Of a stretch of DNA of 32,004 nt, positions 1-7,910 are shown piece by piece. Numbering within the stretch: the first letter of the stretch is position 1; each line of letters opens with the position of its first letter. Location: the NCBI RefSeq assembly GCF_000482725.1, contig NZ_AXWP01000055.1, forward strand, positions 1 to 32,004. Direction: 5' to 3'. The translations under genes were made by a program, and so were the position numbers. The notes under the pieces are model-generated. The model ran no database searches. It saw only the letters and a list, made by a program, of their open reading frames with translations, and was not told where the DNA came from. Source of the stretch: Psychromonas arctica DSM 14288. Its GTDB lineage: Bacteria; Pseudomonadota; Gammaproteobacteria; Enterobacterales; Psychromonadaceae.

Positions 1-16
1 ATACCAATTCCGATAA
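1..16 (+). repeat. IS630 left terminal inverted repeat
   Basis: Matches the reverse complement of 1079-1094 at 15 of 16 positions (ATACCAATTCC, mismatch G/T, ATAA). It lies directly downstream of the transposase stop. Confidence 0.85.
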
Positions 17-592
17 TTAAGTTTCCAGATTAGTCCAGTCTCTATAACATTGTGAGATGACTCTATTTTTGTCTTCACTGAAGCGATTCCAAGCATCACA
101 ACATTTATTGACAATATCGTTATAACCGTCAAAGCACCTGTTTGCGATTTCATTGTTTCGCATCCATTGCCAAACTTGCTCGATTGAATTTAACTCAGGG
201 GAATAGGGAGGAAGGTGAATAATAGTTAGATTAGTAAACTCTTCCGCTAAATACGATTGATGCCAACTAGCTCGATCCATTATTACGACAGCATGTTTTC
301 CCTTCGGGGTTGCATCAGAAATTAAGCGTAAATGCGCCTTCATCACTTCACTGTTACTGAAAGGCATCACCAATGCTTCGGTTTGACCTGTATTGATACA
401 GACCGCACCAAATAAATAAGCATACTCAAATTGCTGCTGCCGAACGGCCCTCGGTCTGGTCCCTTTTTCTGCCCATATCCTAGTCGTTGTATTGCGTTGA
501 CCAAATCTAGCCTCATCTTGAAACCAAATACAGACATCTTTTAAATGAACATGCCCAGGGATCTTAAGGATCGTTTTTATTTGGAATTTTTT
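17..592 (-). CDS. IS630-family transposase, C-terminal DDE catalytic part (frameshifted from N-terminal part)
   Basis: This frame holds the whole catalytic domain. It stays open upstream of the first TTG (371-373): reading the minus strand from about 592 gives a continuous sequence with the block IWFQDEARFGQ, in which the first catalytic Asp is coded at 515-517. The second Asp lies in VVIMDRASWH (codon 275-277) and the Glu in LNSIEQVW (codon 179-181), the D-D-E order and spacing expected for IS630/Tc1 enzymes, with the PPYSPELN block just before the Glu. The active site thus looks intact. Translation must come from a frame change at the A7 run at 587-593, because no good start or ribosome site precedes this part. 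If slippage does not occur the element is dead or depends on a relative. Confidence 0.78.
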   Translation of the reverse strand, partial: KKFQIKTILKIPGHVHLKDVCIWFQDEARFGQRNTTTRIWAEKGTRPRAVRQQQFEYAYLFGAVCINTGQTEALVMPFSNSEVMKAHLRLISDATPKGKHAVVIMDRASWHQSYLAEEFTNLTIIHLPPYSPELNSIEQVWQWMRNNEIANRCFDGYNDIVNKCCDAWNRFSEDKNRVISQCYRDWTNLET

Positions 593-1040
593 TAAAAGAG
601 ACTTGTGCTTCTTCTGATTGCTTTGGGTGTTTAGAGCGTGTCGTTATCCAGCTTAGGTTTAATTTGTGTAGTAAATGATAAATGTTGGTTTTTTGATAGG
701 TAACCCCAAACGTTGTTTGAATATATTCTTGTATATCCTTTCCCTGTAAACGGCCGCCTTTTGATTTAATTGCATTATCAATAACATATTGTTTTATGTT
801 AGCAAGTTGCTCAGGGCTGAGTCTATGAGGTCTGCCACTGCGAGGCTTTACTTCCAAACCTTTTAATCCGAAATCGAGGTAAGATTTAATCCAAATGTTG
901 ACACTTCTACGGCTTACTTTTAAAAAAATAGCAATCTCAGTTCTATTTTTACCTTCTAAGAAGTGCGAGACCGCCAACAATTTTAGTCGTTGTCTGGCAT
1001 TGGTTTCCGTATTGATTAATTCTGCAAGATTATCGCTCAT
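564..1040 (-). CDS. IS630-family transposase, N-terminal part (helix-turn-helix)
   Basis: This 158-residue product is the DNA-binding half of an IS630 transposase. Residues of about 15-55 form a helix-turn-helix of the Homeodomain-like/winged-helix type seen in the family (LEGKNRTEIAIFLKVSRRSVNIWIKS is the recognisable block, cut here only for description of its span), followed by the RSGRPHRL linker and a second helical region with LNLSW. The ATG at 1038-1040 follows a GGAGG-like ribosome site (minus strand of 1045-1049). The reading frame ends at 564-566, right after SFKK. The catalytic half continues in another frame, and the frames meet at a run of seven A on the coding strand (587-593). 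Deleting one A, or a +1 slip, joins them seamlessly. This is therefore either a programmed-slippage arrangement or a decayed, frameshifted transposase. Confidence 0.8.
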   Translation of the reverse strand: MSDNLAELINTETNARQRLKLLAVSHFLEGKNRTEIAIFLKVSRRSVNIWIKSYLDFGLKGLEVKPRSGRPHRLSPEQLANIKQYVIDNAIKSKGGRLQGKDIQEYIQTTFGVTYQKTNIYHLLHKLNLSWITTRSKHPKQSEEAQVSFKKIPNKNDP

Positions 1041-1078
1041 ATTGCCTCCTTGATAAGAAGCTTAATTAGATCACATTT

Positions 1079-1094
1079 TTATAGGAATTGGTAT
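1079..1094 (-). repeat. IS630 right terminal inverted repeat
   Basis: Partner of the repeat at 1-16. It lies about 40 bp upstream of the transposase start, so it borders the transposase promoter region. Confidence 0.85.
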
Positions 1095-1570
1095 TATGTC
1101 AGCAGGGATTTTTTCGTTTAGGGCTTTTGTTCGCTATGCCCTATTTGAATACGGGAGAAAACAAAGCGCTATGCAGTGGCCTCCTTCATTGTGATAGGTA
1201 GAAACGAACATCGTTTAATGAACGACCTAAGCGCAACGTGCTTGAAGTTTTTTATTCAATATATGAACAATTAATACGTTGTCTGTTATTGATTTAATGA
1301 AAAACCAATTATGAGATCTGACCTTTGTTTTTGATATCTATTTATTCCCTTTGCAAATAGCACTAAGTAAGTGTGATTTAGATAGCTAATTATGATTAAT
1401 AATAGACCTATTATAGCTACCTATTAGTTTGATTTGATTGGCATTGCTTACTTTTTAACGATAACTTTTATCAATTAGCTTTTCACTCTTTTCACTCTGT
1501 TCATTGATTCCAACTTGTTTAAATGAACCCATTTTTATCGGGTTGGCTATTATTTATTAAAGGAGTTTTT
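1095..1570. other. Intergenic region between IS630 and yidE
   Basis: No credible gene, RNA or terminator is visible in this AT-rich stretch. It should contain the promoter of the YidE-like gene, since the IS ends here and reads the other way. The ribosome site AAAGGAG (1558-1564) belongs to the gene start at 1571. Confidence 0.5.
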
Positions 1571-3229
1571 ATGAGTGAGATCGCACTATCTATTAGTATG
1601 TTGTCACTGGTTGCAGTGCTCGGCTTATGGATAGGAAGTTGGAAAGTTTATGGTGTTGGTTTAGGTATTGGCGGCGTGCTTTTTGGCGGTATTTTTGTTG
1701 GTCACTTTTCCACTCAGTATGGTATTGAACTCGATATGCATACGTTACATTTCATTCAAGAGTTTGGTCTAATTCTGTTTGTTTATACCATTGGTATTCA
1801 AGTAGGTCCTGGTTTCTTTGCTTCTCTGCGCAGTTCTGGAATGCGATTAAATGGTTTTGCCGCTTTATTGGTTCTGCTGAGTTGCATTGTGACAGCTCTA
1901 TTGTACAAAATATTTGATGTGCCATTGCCGATTATTCTAGGTATTTTCTCCGGTGCCGTGACTAATACTCCTTCATTAGGGGCTGGTCAGCAAATCATGG
2001 GAGAGCTTGGAGTGAGTGCTGATTTGTTGGAGCAAACTGGGATGGGGTATGCGATTGCCTATCCTTTTGGTATCTGCGGTATTTTATTCACTATGTGGAT
2101 TATTCGGTGGTTTTTCCGAATAAATATTAATGATGAAGCTGACTCTTTTGATGATAATTCAGGAAAGAAAAGTTCTAACTTAGCCTCTCTTAACGTCGAA
2201 CTGCATAATACAAATTTAGACGGCTTAATGATTAAAGACATACCCGTCATTAATAGTGGTCGAGTCGTTTGCTCTCGTTTAAAACATAATGGTGAACTGC
2301 TCGTGCCAATGGCTAGTAGCATCGTAAAAATGGGGGATTTATTACATCTAGTTGGAGATGTAGCATCGGTCAATGAGGCACGTATTATAATTGGTGAAGT
2401 GGTCGATACATCTCTTTCGACAAAGGGTACCAATTTACGTTCAGTGCGCGTAGTGGTGACTGCTGATGAAGTATTAAATAAAACGATTAGAGAGTTAAAT
2501 TTAATTGAAACTTATGATGTGGTTATTTCTCGACTCCATCGAAGTGGTATTGAGTTAGTGCCAAGTAGCTCAACCTCGTTACAGTTCGGTGATATTTTAA
2601 ATCTAGTAGGGCGACAAGATGCAATCGATGCGGTAGGTGCTGTGGTAGGGAATGCAGAGCAAAAGTTACAACAAGTACAAATGTTGCCGGTGTTTATTGG
2701 TATTGGCCTAGGTATGCTGGTTGGTTCTATTCCTATTACTATTCCTGGATTTCCTGTGGCATTGAAATTAGGTCTAGCAGGTGGACCACTGGTCGTTGCT
2801 CTGATCCTCGCTAGAATTGGTAGTATTGGTAAATTGTATTGGTTTATGCCTCCGAGTGCTAATCTTGCGTTACGTGAAATTGGTATTGTACTTTTTCTCG
2901 CGGTAGTTGGCCTTAAATCAGGTGGTGGGTTTGTGCACACTTTGGTCGAAGGTGATGGCCTAATTTGGATGTGCTACGGTATTGCCATTACGTTTATTCC
3001 ACTTATTGTGGTGGGGTTTATTGCGCGCATATTCGCTAAAATAAACTATTTAACTATATGTGGTATGTTAGCTGGTTCAATGACCGATCCTCCTGCATTG
3101 GCTTTTGCTAATGGTTTGCACCCAACTAGCGGTGCTTCAGCGCTTGCTTATGCCACAGTTTATCCTTTAGTAATGTGTTTGCGGATTTTATCGCCACAAA
3201 TTATGGCATTATTGCTTTGGGCTGGTTAA
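1571..3229 (+). CDS. yidE: YidE-like putative transporter (AspT/YidE/YbjL family, two RCK_C domains)
   Basis: A 552-residue inner-membrane protein that closely resembles E. coli YidE (553 residues). I chose the ATG at 1571 because AAAGGAG lies 6 bases upstream and MSEIALS matches the family start; an ATG at 1523 would add 16 unusual residues. The N-terminal membrane half carries the family blocks [31 protein letters not shown] and [18 protein letters not shown]. Two cytosolic RCK_C/TrkA_C domains follow (about residues 190-275 and 280-365; each has an LxxGDxLxLVG block), and then a second membrane half with [13 protein letters not shown], a repeat of the first-half signature. The family includes the aspartate-alanine antiporter AspT, but the YidE substrate is unknown. 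The RCK domains suggest gating by a bound ligand or nucleotide. It is a single-gene unit with its own terminator. Confidence 0.92.
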   Translation: MSEIALSISMLSLVAVLGLWIGSWKVYGVGLGIGGVLFGGIFVGHFSTQYGIELDMHTLHFIQEFGLILFVYTIGIQVGPGFFASLRSSGMRLNGFAALLVLLSCIVTALLYKIFDVPLPIILGIFSGAVTNTPSLGAGQQIMGELGVSADLLEQTGMGYAIAYPFGICGILFTMWIIRWFFRININDEADSFDDNSGKKSSNLASLNVELHNTNLDGLMIKDIPVINSGRVVCSRLKHNGELLVPMASSIVKMGDLLHLVGDVASVNEARIIIGEVVDTSLSTKGTNLRSVRVVVTADEVLNKTIRELNLIETYDVVISRLHRSGIELVPSSSTSLQFGDILNLVGRQDAIDAVGAVVGNAEQKLQQVQMLPVFIGIGLGMLVGSIPITIPGFPVALKLGLAGGPLVVALILARIGSIGKLYWFMPPSANLALREIGIVLFLAVVGLKSGGGFVHTLVEGDGLIWMCYGIAITFIPLIVVGFIARIFAKINYLTICGMLAGSMTDPPALAFANGLHPTSGASALAYATVYPLVMCLRILSPQIMALLLWAG

Positions 3230-3308
3230 GAACTGCAATTATGTTCAATCGCTAAGCTATATTTTATTATAAAAATAGTATCGTAGACACATAAGTTATC
3301 CTGTATTG

Positions 3309-3344
3309 AAAGACCATTAATCGTTTAATGGTCTTTGTTTTTTT
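3309..3344 (+). terminator. Rho-independent terminator of yidE
   Basis: A perfect 12-bp stem (AAAGACCATTAA at 3309-3320 with its complement at 3325-3336), a 4-base loop and a tract of seven T (3338-3344). It lies 80 bp after the yidE stop. Confidence 0.9.
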
Positions 3345-3432
3345 ATAGAGCTTGCGCAGTCATCGTATTTTTAAATTAGCTTGGTTAATCGATTATTTAA
3401 ATACTGATTAGCTAAGACAAAAAGGAAATTGT

Positions 3433-4593
3433 ATGAGATTTTTACATATTACCAGTTCTATTCTTATCTCTTTGCTCGTTACCGTAAATGTATATAGTTC
3501 AGAGTCACTACTCTCTACCAAAACACCCGCTGTTGATATTCAAAATCAATTATCTCAACAAGTTATTAACCTTCATCCTAGTTTTGAACAAGATGCCGCT
3601 TTGATTCGTAGTACCTATGAAGCACGTTTATATACTTTGCCTGCTTTTAAGTCTGGTCATTATGGTTTGAGAATGTACCGACAAACGCTTGATAATAAAT
3701 ATGCTGCTGCGATATGGTCGGACATGGCGCGCGTTGCTAGTCGATTAAATTATTTTGCTAACGAAGTACATACACAGGAGCAGATCAGTAAGTATGCAGA
3801 GAAGCGCATTAAAGGTTATTTGGATGAGGAAAGCGAGCGTAGTCAGTTACGTTATCAAATTACTAAGGAGATGCCAGAGTACCTTTATTTAGGTGTTGAT
3901 TTACTGGGGTCAATGGCCCGTGCGAATGAGTATGGATTACAGCACCTTGAGAATAATAGATTAAAACAAATTATTCGCCGTTATGATTTTACTAAATATG
4001 CAACCAATGAGGCTATGATCAAAGCTTGGGCTGCGCAGCTAGCCAATCAAGTGTACTGGTTACGACAACTGGGCGAGCAGGATGTTGTTGAGGAGTTTAT
4101 TAGCAGCTTTAGAAGGGTGTATCCTGATGCGATGGATAGCAGTTTATCAGAACAGCAATTTGGCAATAAAATTTACGGATTAACACATATTATCTTCGCT
4201 GCATCTGCTTATTATCAACACTCTGTTAGGGAAGAAGATTACCAATGGGTATTTGATTACTATCGCGATAATATTGATATTATTATTGCTCGAGCAAAAG
4301 AAGATGTTATTGCCGAGGTTGGCATTAACTTTTTATTGGCTGGTTTGGATGATGATCCGGTGGTATTAAAAACGAGAAAAGTTATTCAGCAATCATTAAA
4401 TCGCGAGCAGGGTTTAGTGCCTTCTGTGACGGGAGGAGTTGATTTGAAAAAAGGGGAGCATCGTAATGTCTTAGCGATTATGTTGCTTGATTGGAAAGGA
4501 GTACATGCCGCGCCAACGATCACCCAACAGCCTAATATTTTTAGTGCTTTACCTTATGGTTTAATCGATAAAAAAGTAAGTGGAAGTCACTGA
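3433..4593 (+). CDS. Exported protein of DUF3541 type, function unknown
   Basis: A 386-residue protein with a clear Sec signal peptide (residues 1-22: basic MRF, a hydrophobic stretch, then VYSSES as probable cleavage zone). The mature part is soluble and mostly helical, with no internal membrane segment or cysteine motif visible. From overall look it fits the DUF3541 proteins of Vibrionaceae and relatives; that assignment is from memory and not certain. The alternating helical pattern with many W, Y and aromatic residues (for example MIKAWAAQLANQVYWLRQLG, about residues 194-213) looks like an alpha/alpha toroid-type periplasmic protein, but I cannot name an active site. The start is supported by AAAAAGGAAA at 3419-3428. 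It is likely a monocistronic unit after the yidE terminator. Confidence 0.75.
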   Translation: MRFLHITSSILISLLVTVNVYSSESLLSTKTPAVDIQNQLSQQVINLHPSFEQDAALIRSTYEARLYTLPAFKSGHYGLRMYRQTLDNKYAAAIWSDMARVASRLNYFANEVHTQEQISKYAEKRIKGYLDEESERSQLRYQITKEMPEYLYLGVDLLGSMARANEYGLQHLENNRLKQIIRRYDFTKYATNEAMIKAWAAQLANQVYWLRQLGEQDVVEEFISSFRRVYPDAMDSSLSEQQFGNKIYGLTHIIFAASAYYQHSVREEDYQWVFDYYRDNIDIIIARAKEDVIAEVGINFLLAGLDDDPVVLKTRKVIQQSLNREQGLVPSVTGGVDLKKGEHRNVLAIMLLDWKGVHAAPTITQQPNIFSALPYGLIDKKVSGSH

Positions 4594-4706
4594 GTATAAG
4601 AATCGAATGCAAAGGAATAATGAGCAATTGAGTGTTCTGCATGCTCTATCAATACTCAAAAAATACTATCTTTATTAATTGTTGATTAAGGTTATTTAGG
4701 AAATAT

Positions 4707-5102
4707 ATGAAATTTAGCTTTAATTTTGAAGATGCGAGTCAGATATTTGTAGGTGCATTTGCACTAGCTGTTCCGATCTCTTTTTCTGAAGAAGCGTGGC
4801 GCTTAGGTGAAACTTTACCTCATACTAACCTGTTAATGTTATTAACCTTATCCGTTATATTTTTAACACTATATACCTATGAAAGTGTTTTCCAAAAAGA
4901 TATACAATCTAGAAAGTTAGTTTTTGTTTCACGTATTATCATTGCTTATATTATGACGGCTTTAGTGGTCGCATTAGTGCTCTTTTGCTTAAATAAGTTG
5001 CCGTTCTTCGATGACCCATTGATCGCTATTAAACGCATTATTGTGATTACGATGCCTGCTTCAATGGGGGCAATTGTGGTGGACAGTTTTGACAAGGAGT
5101 AG
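4707..5102 (+). CDS. DUF2391 family small inner-membrane protein
   Basis: A 131-residue integral membrane protein with four likely transmembrane segments (about residues 12-28, 41-57, 73-95 and 105-124). The N-terminal block ASQIFVGAFALAVPISFSEEAW and the C-terminal PASMGAIVVDSFDKE (quoted in short pieces: GAFALAVPISFSEEAW; MPASMGAIVVDS) are typical of the short gammaproteobacterial DUF2391 proteins. No function is established for the family. The start has TTTAGGA 8 bases upstream (4693-4699). It lies 113 bp after the DUF3541 gene on the same strand with no visible terminator between, so co-transcription is possible. It converges with the minus-strand operon that ends at 5204. Confidence 0.78.
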   Translation: MKFSFNFEDASQIFVGAFALAVPISFSEEAWRLGETLPHTNLLMLLTLSVIFLTLYTYESVFQKDIQSRKLVFVSRIIIAYIMTALVVALVLFCLNKLPFFDDPLIAIKRIIVITMPASMGAIVVDSFDKE

Positions 5103-5203
5103 TAGATACTCTTTAAATTTAGCAACATGAATAATTCCTTCTTCTTTATAGAGAACTTCAGTAGCGAACGTTAAAGCAAGTGGTTGATGATCACTTGTCG
5201 TAG

Positions 5204-5950
5204 TTACCAAGGGATTGTTTTACCTTGCCAATCAACAAAGCTTGCTTCGCCATCGATGTTAGTATTTTTCACTATTTCTAGAAGTTGTAATGCAACAAAC
5301 TCACTGCTAAATAATTTATGTTCAGGCACATTTTTTTGGAAAGGTTTAGAAAGCGGAGTATCCGTTGTCCCTGGGTGAAAAGAGATTAATTTAACGTTTT
5401 TAACCGTTCTTGAGAATTCCACCGCCGCGGATTTGATTAACATGTTTAATGCTGCTTTTGATGCGCGATAGCTATACCAACCACCTATTTGATTGTCACT
5501 GATACTGCCAACGCGAGCGCTAAATACAACGGTTTTGCAGGCTTGTTTTTGGTTCAACCTGTGTTTAAAGGTTGGGATTAAATTTTTTATCCATAACATA
5601 GGAGTCAGCGCATTGGCTGTCATCACTTCATTAAATGCATTTTCTGTTAATGATTGTAAGCGTTTTTCAGGCGTCACTTGCTCACTATGTAATAAACCAT
5701 GACAAATAAATACCTGTGATAATGGTGCCGTAAGTTGTTTATTTAAGTCTGTGACTATTTTTTGTATCGTCGACTCTTGATAATCGGCCACTAAGAAAAT
5801 ATCACTATTGTTAAACTGCTCCTGTTGATAAAAGTGACTATCACGGGTGATCACCATTAAGTGGGACTGTTCGGTTTTTATCACTTCAACTGCAAGCGCT
5901 TTTGCAATATCACTGTTAGCGCCGATGATTAGTGTTGTTTGGTCTTTCAT
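5204..5950 (-). CDS. Short-chain dehydrogenase/reductase (SDR), CsgA-like
   Basis: A 248-residue cytosolic NAD(P)-dependent oxidoreductase of the classical SDR fold. The N-terminal nucleotide site is GANSDIA (residues 9-15), a common variant of TGxxxGIG. CHGLLH lies at about residue 83, near the usual NNAG position. The catalytic set is Ser (FSARVGS, about 144) and the Y-x-x-x-K pair in YSYRASKAA (about residues 160-166). HPGTTDTPLSKPF after it is the typical SDR Pro-Gly loop. The substrate cannot be predicted. The start overlaps the end of the upstream DCC gene by 35 bp, with AAGGA 9 bases before the ATG inside that gene, so it is probably translationally coupled. It is the last gene of a four-gene operon. 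Confidence 0.85.
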   Translation of the reverse strand: MKDQTTLIIGANSDIAKALAVEVIKTEQSHLMVITRDSHFYQQEQFNNSDIFLVADYQESTIQKIVTDLNKQLTAPLSQVFICHGLLHSEQVTPEKRLQSLTENAFNEVMTANALTPMLWIKNLIPTFKHRLNQKQACKTVVFSARVGSISDNQIGGWYSYRASKAALNMLIKSAAVEFSRTVKNVKLISFHPGTTDTPLSKPFQKNVPEHKLFSSEFVALQLLEIVKNTNIDGEASFVDWQGKTIPW

Positions 5951-6350
5951 AACAGGTTCCTTGTTCGCATGTATTGATACCTATTCCAAAGCGACGATGT
6001 ATAAAGCTAGAAATAGGATAACGATATTTAGCGAGTATTAAGTAAGATGCATTAGCGACTTGCTTTATAACCGGCCATTGCAAGGGAGCGACGAGTGTCC
6101 CTTTTCCTACTAGTGTCCAAGCTCGGTGTGTAACTTCTAAACCTAGTAATAGCTTACCTTGATATTCACCATGTAAAATAGCCAGTGCCTTCGTCACGTT
6201 AATATGAGGAAAGCGGGCTGCAAAATGATCCTGATGTAGGTCTTCTAAACTGATTTGATCAGTCAGATCTTGTTGTTTTAATCTTTGCATTTCTAAACTA
6301 CATAATGGGCATCTCCCATCGTAAAAAATGGTTAATTTTTTCGAACTCAT
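5916..6350 (-). CDS. DUF393 / DCC-family thiol-disulfide oxidoreductase-like protein
   Basis: A 144-residue protein of the DCC (YuxK) family. The defining motif YDGRCPLCSLEM is at residues 10-21 with a CxxC pair (Cys14, Cys17) in a thioredoxin-like position; the rest includes the LxHGEYQGKLLLGLEVTHRAW region normal for the family. It is probably cytosolic or membrane-associated. Its redox partner is unknown, and redox activity is assumed only from the CxxC. The start is well placed after AAGGATC (minus strand, about 9 bases upstream). It lies between the DUF3429 membrane protein and the SDR gene, overlapping the latter. Two further cysteines near the C-terminus (INTCEQGTC) could form a second redox pair or metal site. 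Confidence 0.86.
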   Translation of the reverse strand: MSSKKLTIFYDGRCPLCSLEMQRLKQQDLTDQISLEDLHQDHFAARFPHINVTKALAILHGEYQGKLLLGLEVTHRAWTLVGKGTLVAPLQWPVIKQVANASYLILAKYRYPISSFIHRRFGIGINTCEQGTCYERPNNTNHRR

Positions 6351-6387
6351 ATTATGATCCTTATTATTCTTCCATTATAGCCTGTTG

Positions 6388-6885
6388 TTAATACCATAAT
6401 TGAAGTGCACTAATATGTGATAAAACAACGAACAGTGTCAGTATTAGCCTCATTTTTATATAGCTTGCTGTTAATGTTATTTGTTGTTGAAAACGGAGTA
6501 AGTATTCTGCCAACAGCAGCCCTGCATAAGCGATAGGCAAAATAATTAACGCATGAAAAGCAGGTAGTAATAAACAAGCGAAGGCAATTAAACAAAATAT
6601 ATTACTGAGTACTTGTAACTTAACCTGTCTTTTCGATGCTTGCTTTTGCCATAACGTGCCGGACATAAAACTCAATATAATGGCGCTATAAAAAACAAAA
6701 GCTTGTTGTATCAAAACAATCAAATAGTGAGGTTCTAGTTGCTTGTCATTTACTATTTGGCTAAGCAATAAACAAATACAGAAGGGTAATAACCCTAAGT
6801 AACCTAAGGAAGTTGATGTTTTTTCAATCCCCTTATCTGCTTTTTTGCTATTGTTTACCCTTTCAGCCTTGTTTATATCGTTCAT
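6388..6885 (-). CDS. DUF3429 family inner-membrane protein
   Basis: A 165-residue protein with a charged, Lys-rich first 25 residues followed by about four to five transmembrane segments (about 28-45, 55-75, 90-125 as two, 140-162). LGYLGLLPF and the YSAIILSFMSGTLW block are the DUF3429 signature. No function is known for the family. The ATG overlaps the stop of the flavin reductase by four bases (ATGA), which marks tight translational coupling. The long N-terminal charged extension before the first membrane segment is not typical, but no better internal start is available. Confidence 0.83.
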   Translation of the reverse strand: MNDINKAERVNNSKKADKGIEKTSTSLGYLGLLPFCICLLLSQIVNDKQLEPHYLIVLIQQAFVFYSAIILSFMSGTLWQKQASKRQVKLQVLSNIFCLIAFACLLLPAFHALIILPIAYAGLLLAEYLLRFQQQITLTASYIKMRLILTLFVVLSHISALQLWY

Positions 6886-7502
6886 AACGGTTCACCGTTG
6901 ACACTTAATTTACGACTGTTTTTTTGGGGTTTAGCGTAGCTTAAGCGAGATAGACGCTGACTAGTATGATAGCTATCCAATCCAGATATCGACGTAGTAT
7001 GTAGTTGTTCGATATCAATATAACCATCTTCTTGAATCGCATCATGAGCACAGACAACTAGCTTTATCTCACCAATAATAAACTGTGTGTTATTGAGTGG
7101 GATGGGGATTATTTCCTTTAACTCAACGGCATATTTTAAAACACTCTCTTCCACAAAAGGTGCTTTTATAGGATCGATAAAATGTGTCGATAACCCCGTT
7201 GCTTCAAACTCACTTTGATGTTTAGTATAACGAGCAGAGGTTTGATGTGCTTGTTGATAGAAATCAGCGGATACTTGGTTGATCGTATACTCAGAGGTAT
7301 TGATAATGTTATCTAATGTGTGCCTATCATTGTTGTCAGGGCGCATGACAAAGCCAACTAATGCGGGCGATGCTCCGAGATGAACAACTGAACTAAAGAT
7401 AGCCACATTGCTGTTACCATCAGCATTTTGTGTTGCTATTAGGTTGGCACTTTTAAAGCCGGATAAGCTATTAATAAACCGCGCTCTATCCCTATCTGGC
7501 AT
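6882..7502 (-). CDS. Flavin reductase-like protein (FMN-binding split barrel); true start probably upstream at about 7541
   Basis: A 206-residue protein (from the first ATG) of the flavin reductase-like split-barrel group: FINSLSGFKSANLIATQ, SNVAIFSSVVHLGASPALVGFVMRP (shown as short blocks: SGFKSANLIATQ; HLGASPALVGFVMRP) and the RHTLDNI block are typical of DUF447-like/flavin reductases that bind FMN at a dimer interface. The substrate is unknown. The family normally has about 12 residues before this ATG, and the frame is open upstream and codes KYFDSSDFKA, a family-like N-terminus, yet has no ATG, GTG or TTG. A strong GAGGAG (7548-7553) lies 6 bases before an in-frame ATC (7539-7541). Initiation at ATC, or loss of an original ATG, is therefore likely. 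First gene of the four-gene operon. Confidence 0.85.
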   Translation of the reverse strand: MPDRDRARFINSLSGFKSANLIATQNADGNSNVAIFSSVVHLGASPALVGFVMRPDNNDRHTLDNIINTSEYTINQVSADFYQQAHQTSARYTKHQSEFEATGLSTHFIDPIKAPFVEESVLKYAVELKEIIPIPLNNTQFIIGEIKLVVCAHDAIQEDGYIDIEQLHTTSISGLDSYHTSQRLSRLSYAKPQKNSRKLSVNGEPL

Positions 7503-7547
7503 AGCTTTGAAATCACTGCTGTCAAAATATTTAAAAGTGATAAATTT

Positions 7548-7553
7548 CTCCTC
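7548..7553 (-). promoter_or_regulatory. Shine-Dalgarno GAGGAG with non-canonical start codon
   Basis: On the minus strand GAGGAG is followed by six bases and then ATC ACT TTT AAA TAT, in frame with the flavin reductase. No canonical start lies between this site and the ATG at 7500-7502, which itself lacks a ribosome site at normal distance. This decides in favour of an upstream, non-AUG start. Confidence 0.55.
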
Positions 7554-7910
7554 AAAAACTTGTATTGATGGCCATCTGCCTATTCATATTTAGTAAATCG
7601 AACCTAATAGATCAAGAATGTCAGGGTAAATATTCTGTAGCTCGCTGCTGGGTGCAATTGTGCTATCGTTCGCTCTGTTATGTTTTATATATGTTGTATA
7701 CGTAGATGTTGTTTTTAAAGATCTTATCTTTTTAAAAAAAATCCAATTTTATGCTAACTTTATTTTTTAGGATTAATAATGATTAACCTGTAGATGAGCG
7801 GCCAGTAACTGGTTTAATGCCTTAATTGCTAATTGCTAATTGCTTAATTAATGCACAGCCAGCATTATTTGCCGTTAGCATATAAAAACGACATATTGAT
7901 GGGAGGAGGA
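7554..7910. other. Divergent intergenic region, holds a triple AATTGCT repeat
   Basis: This region separates the minus-strand flavin reductase operon from the plus-strand exported protein and must hold promoters for both. Visible structure: three exact tandem copies of AATTGCT (7824-7844), the short palindrome CCAGTAACTGG (7802-7812) and an A/T-rich hairpin around 7717-7740. I recognise no named operator. Confidence 0.45.

Larger units (their letters stand above)
1..1094 (-). mobile_element. IS630-family insertion sequence
   Basis: The element is bounded by near-perfect terminal inverted repeats: 1-16 and the reverse complement of 1079-1094 share ATACCAATTCC, then one mismatch, then ATAA. 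Between them lies a minus-strand transposase with an N-terminal helix-turn-helix and a C-terminal DDE domain of IS630 type. IS630 elements insert at TA, and a TA is present just inside each outer edge (2-3 and 1092-1093), so the exact boundary is ambiguous by about 3 bp and the left flank lies outside the window. The transposase is split into two reading frames (see its two parts). The length of about 1.09 kb is normal for the family. Confidence 0.88.

Noticed and set aside
2059-2940. Minus-strand open frames inside the YidE-like gene
   Set aside because: Shadows of a clear transporter gene; their products are low-complexity and lack ribosome sites.
7717-7745. A/T-rich hairpin as terminator
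   Set aside because: The stem is weak and lies between divergent genes, where no transcript needs to end.
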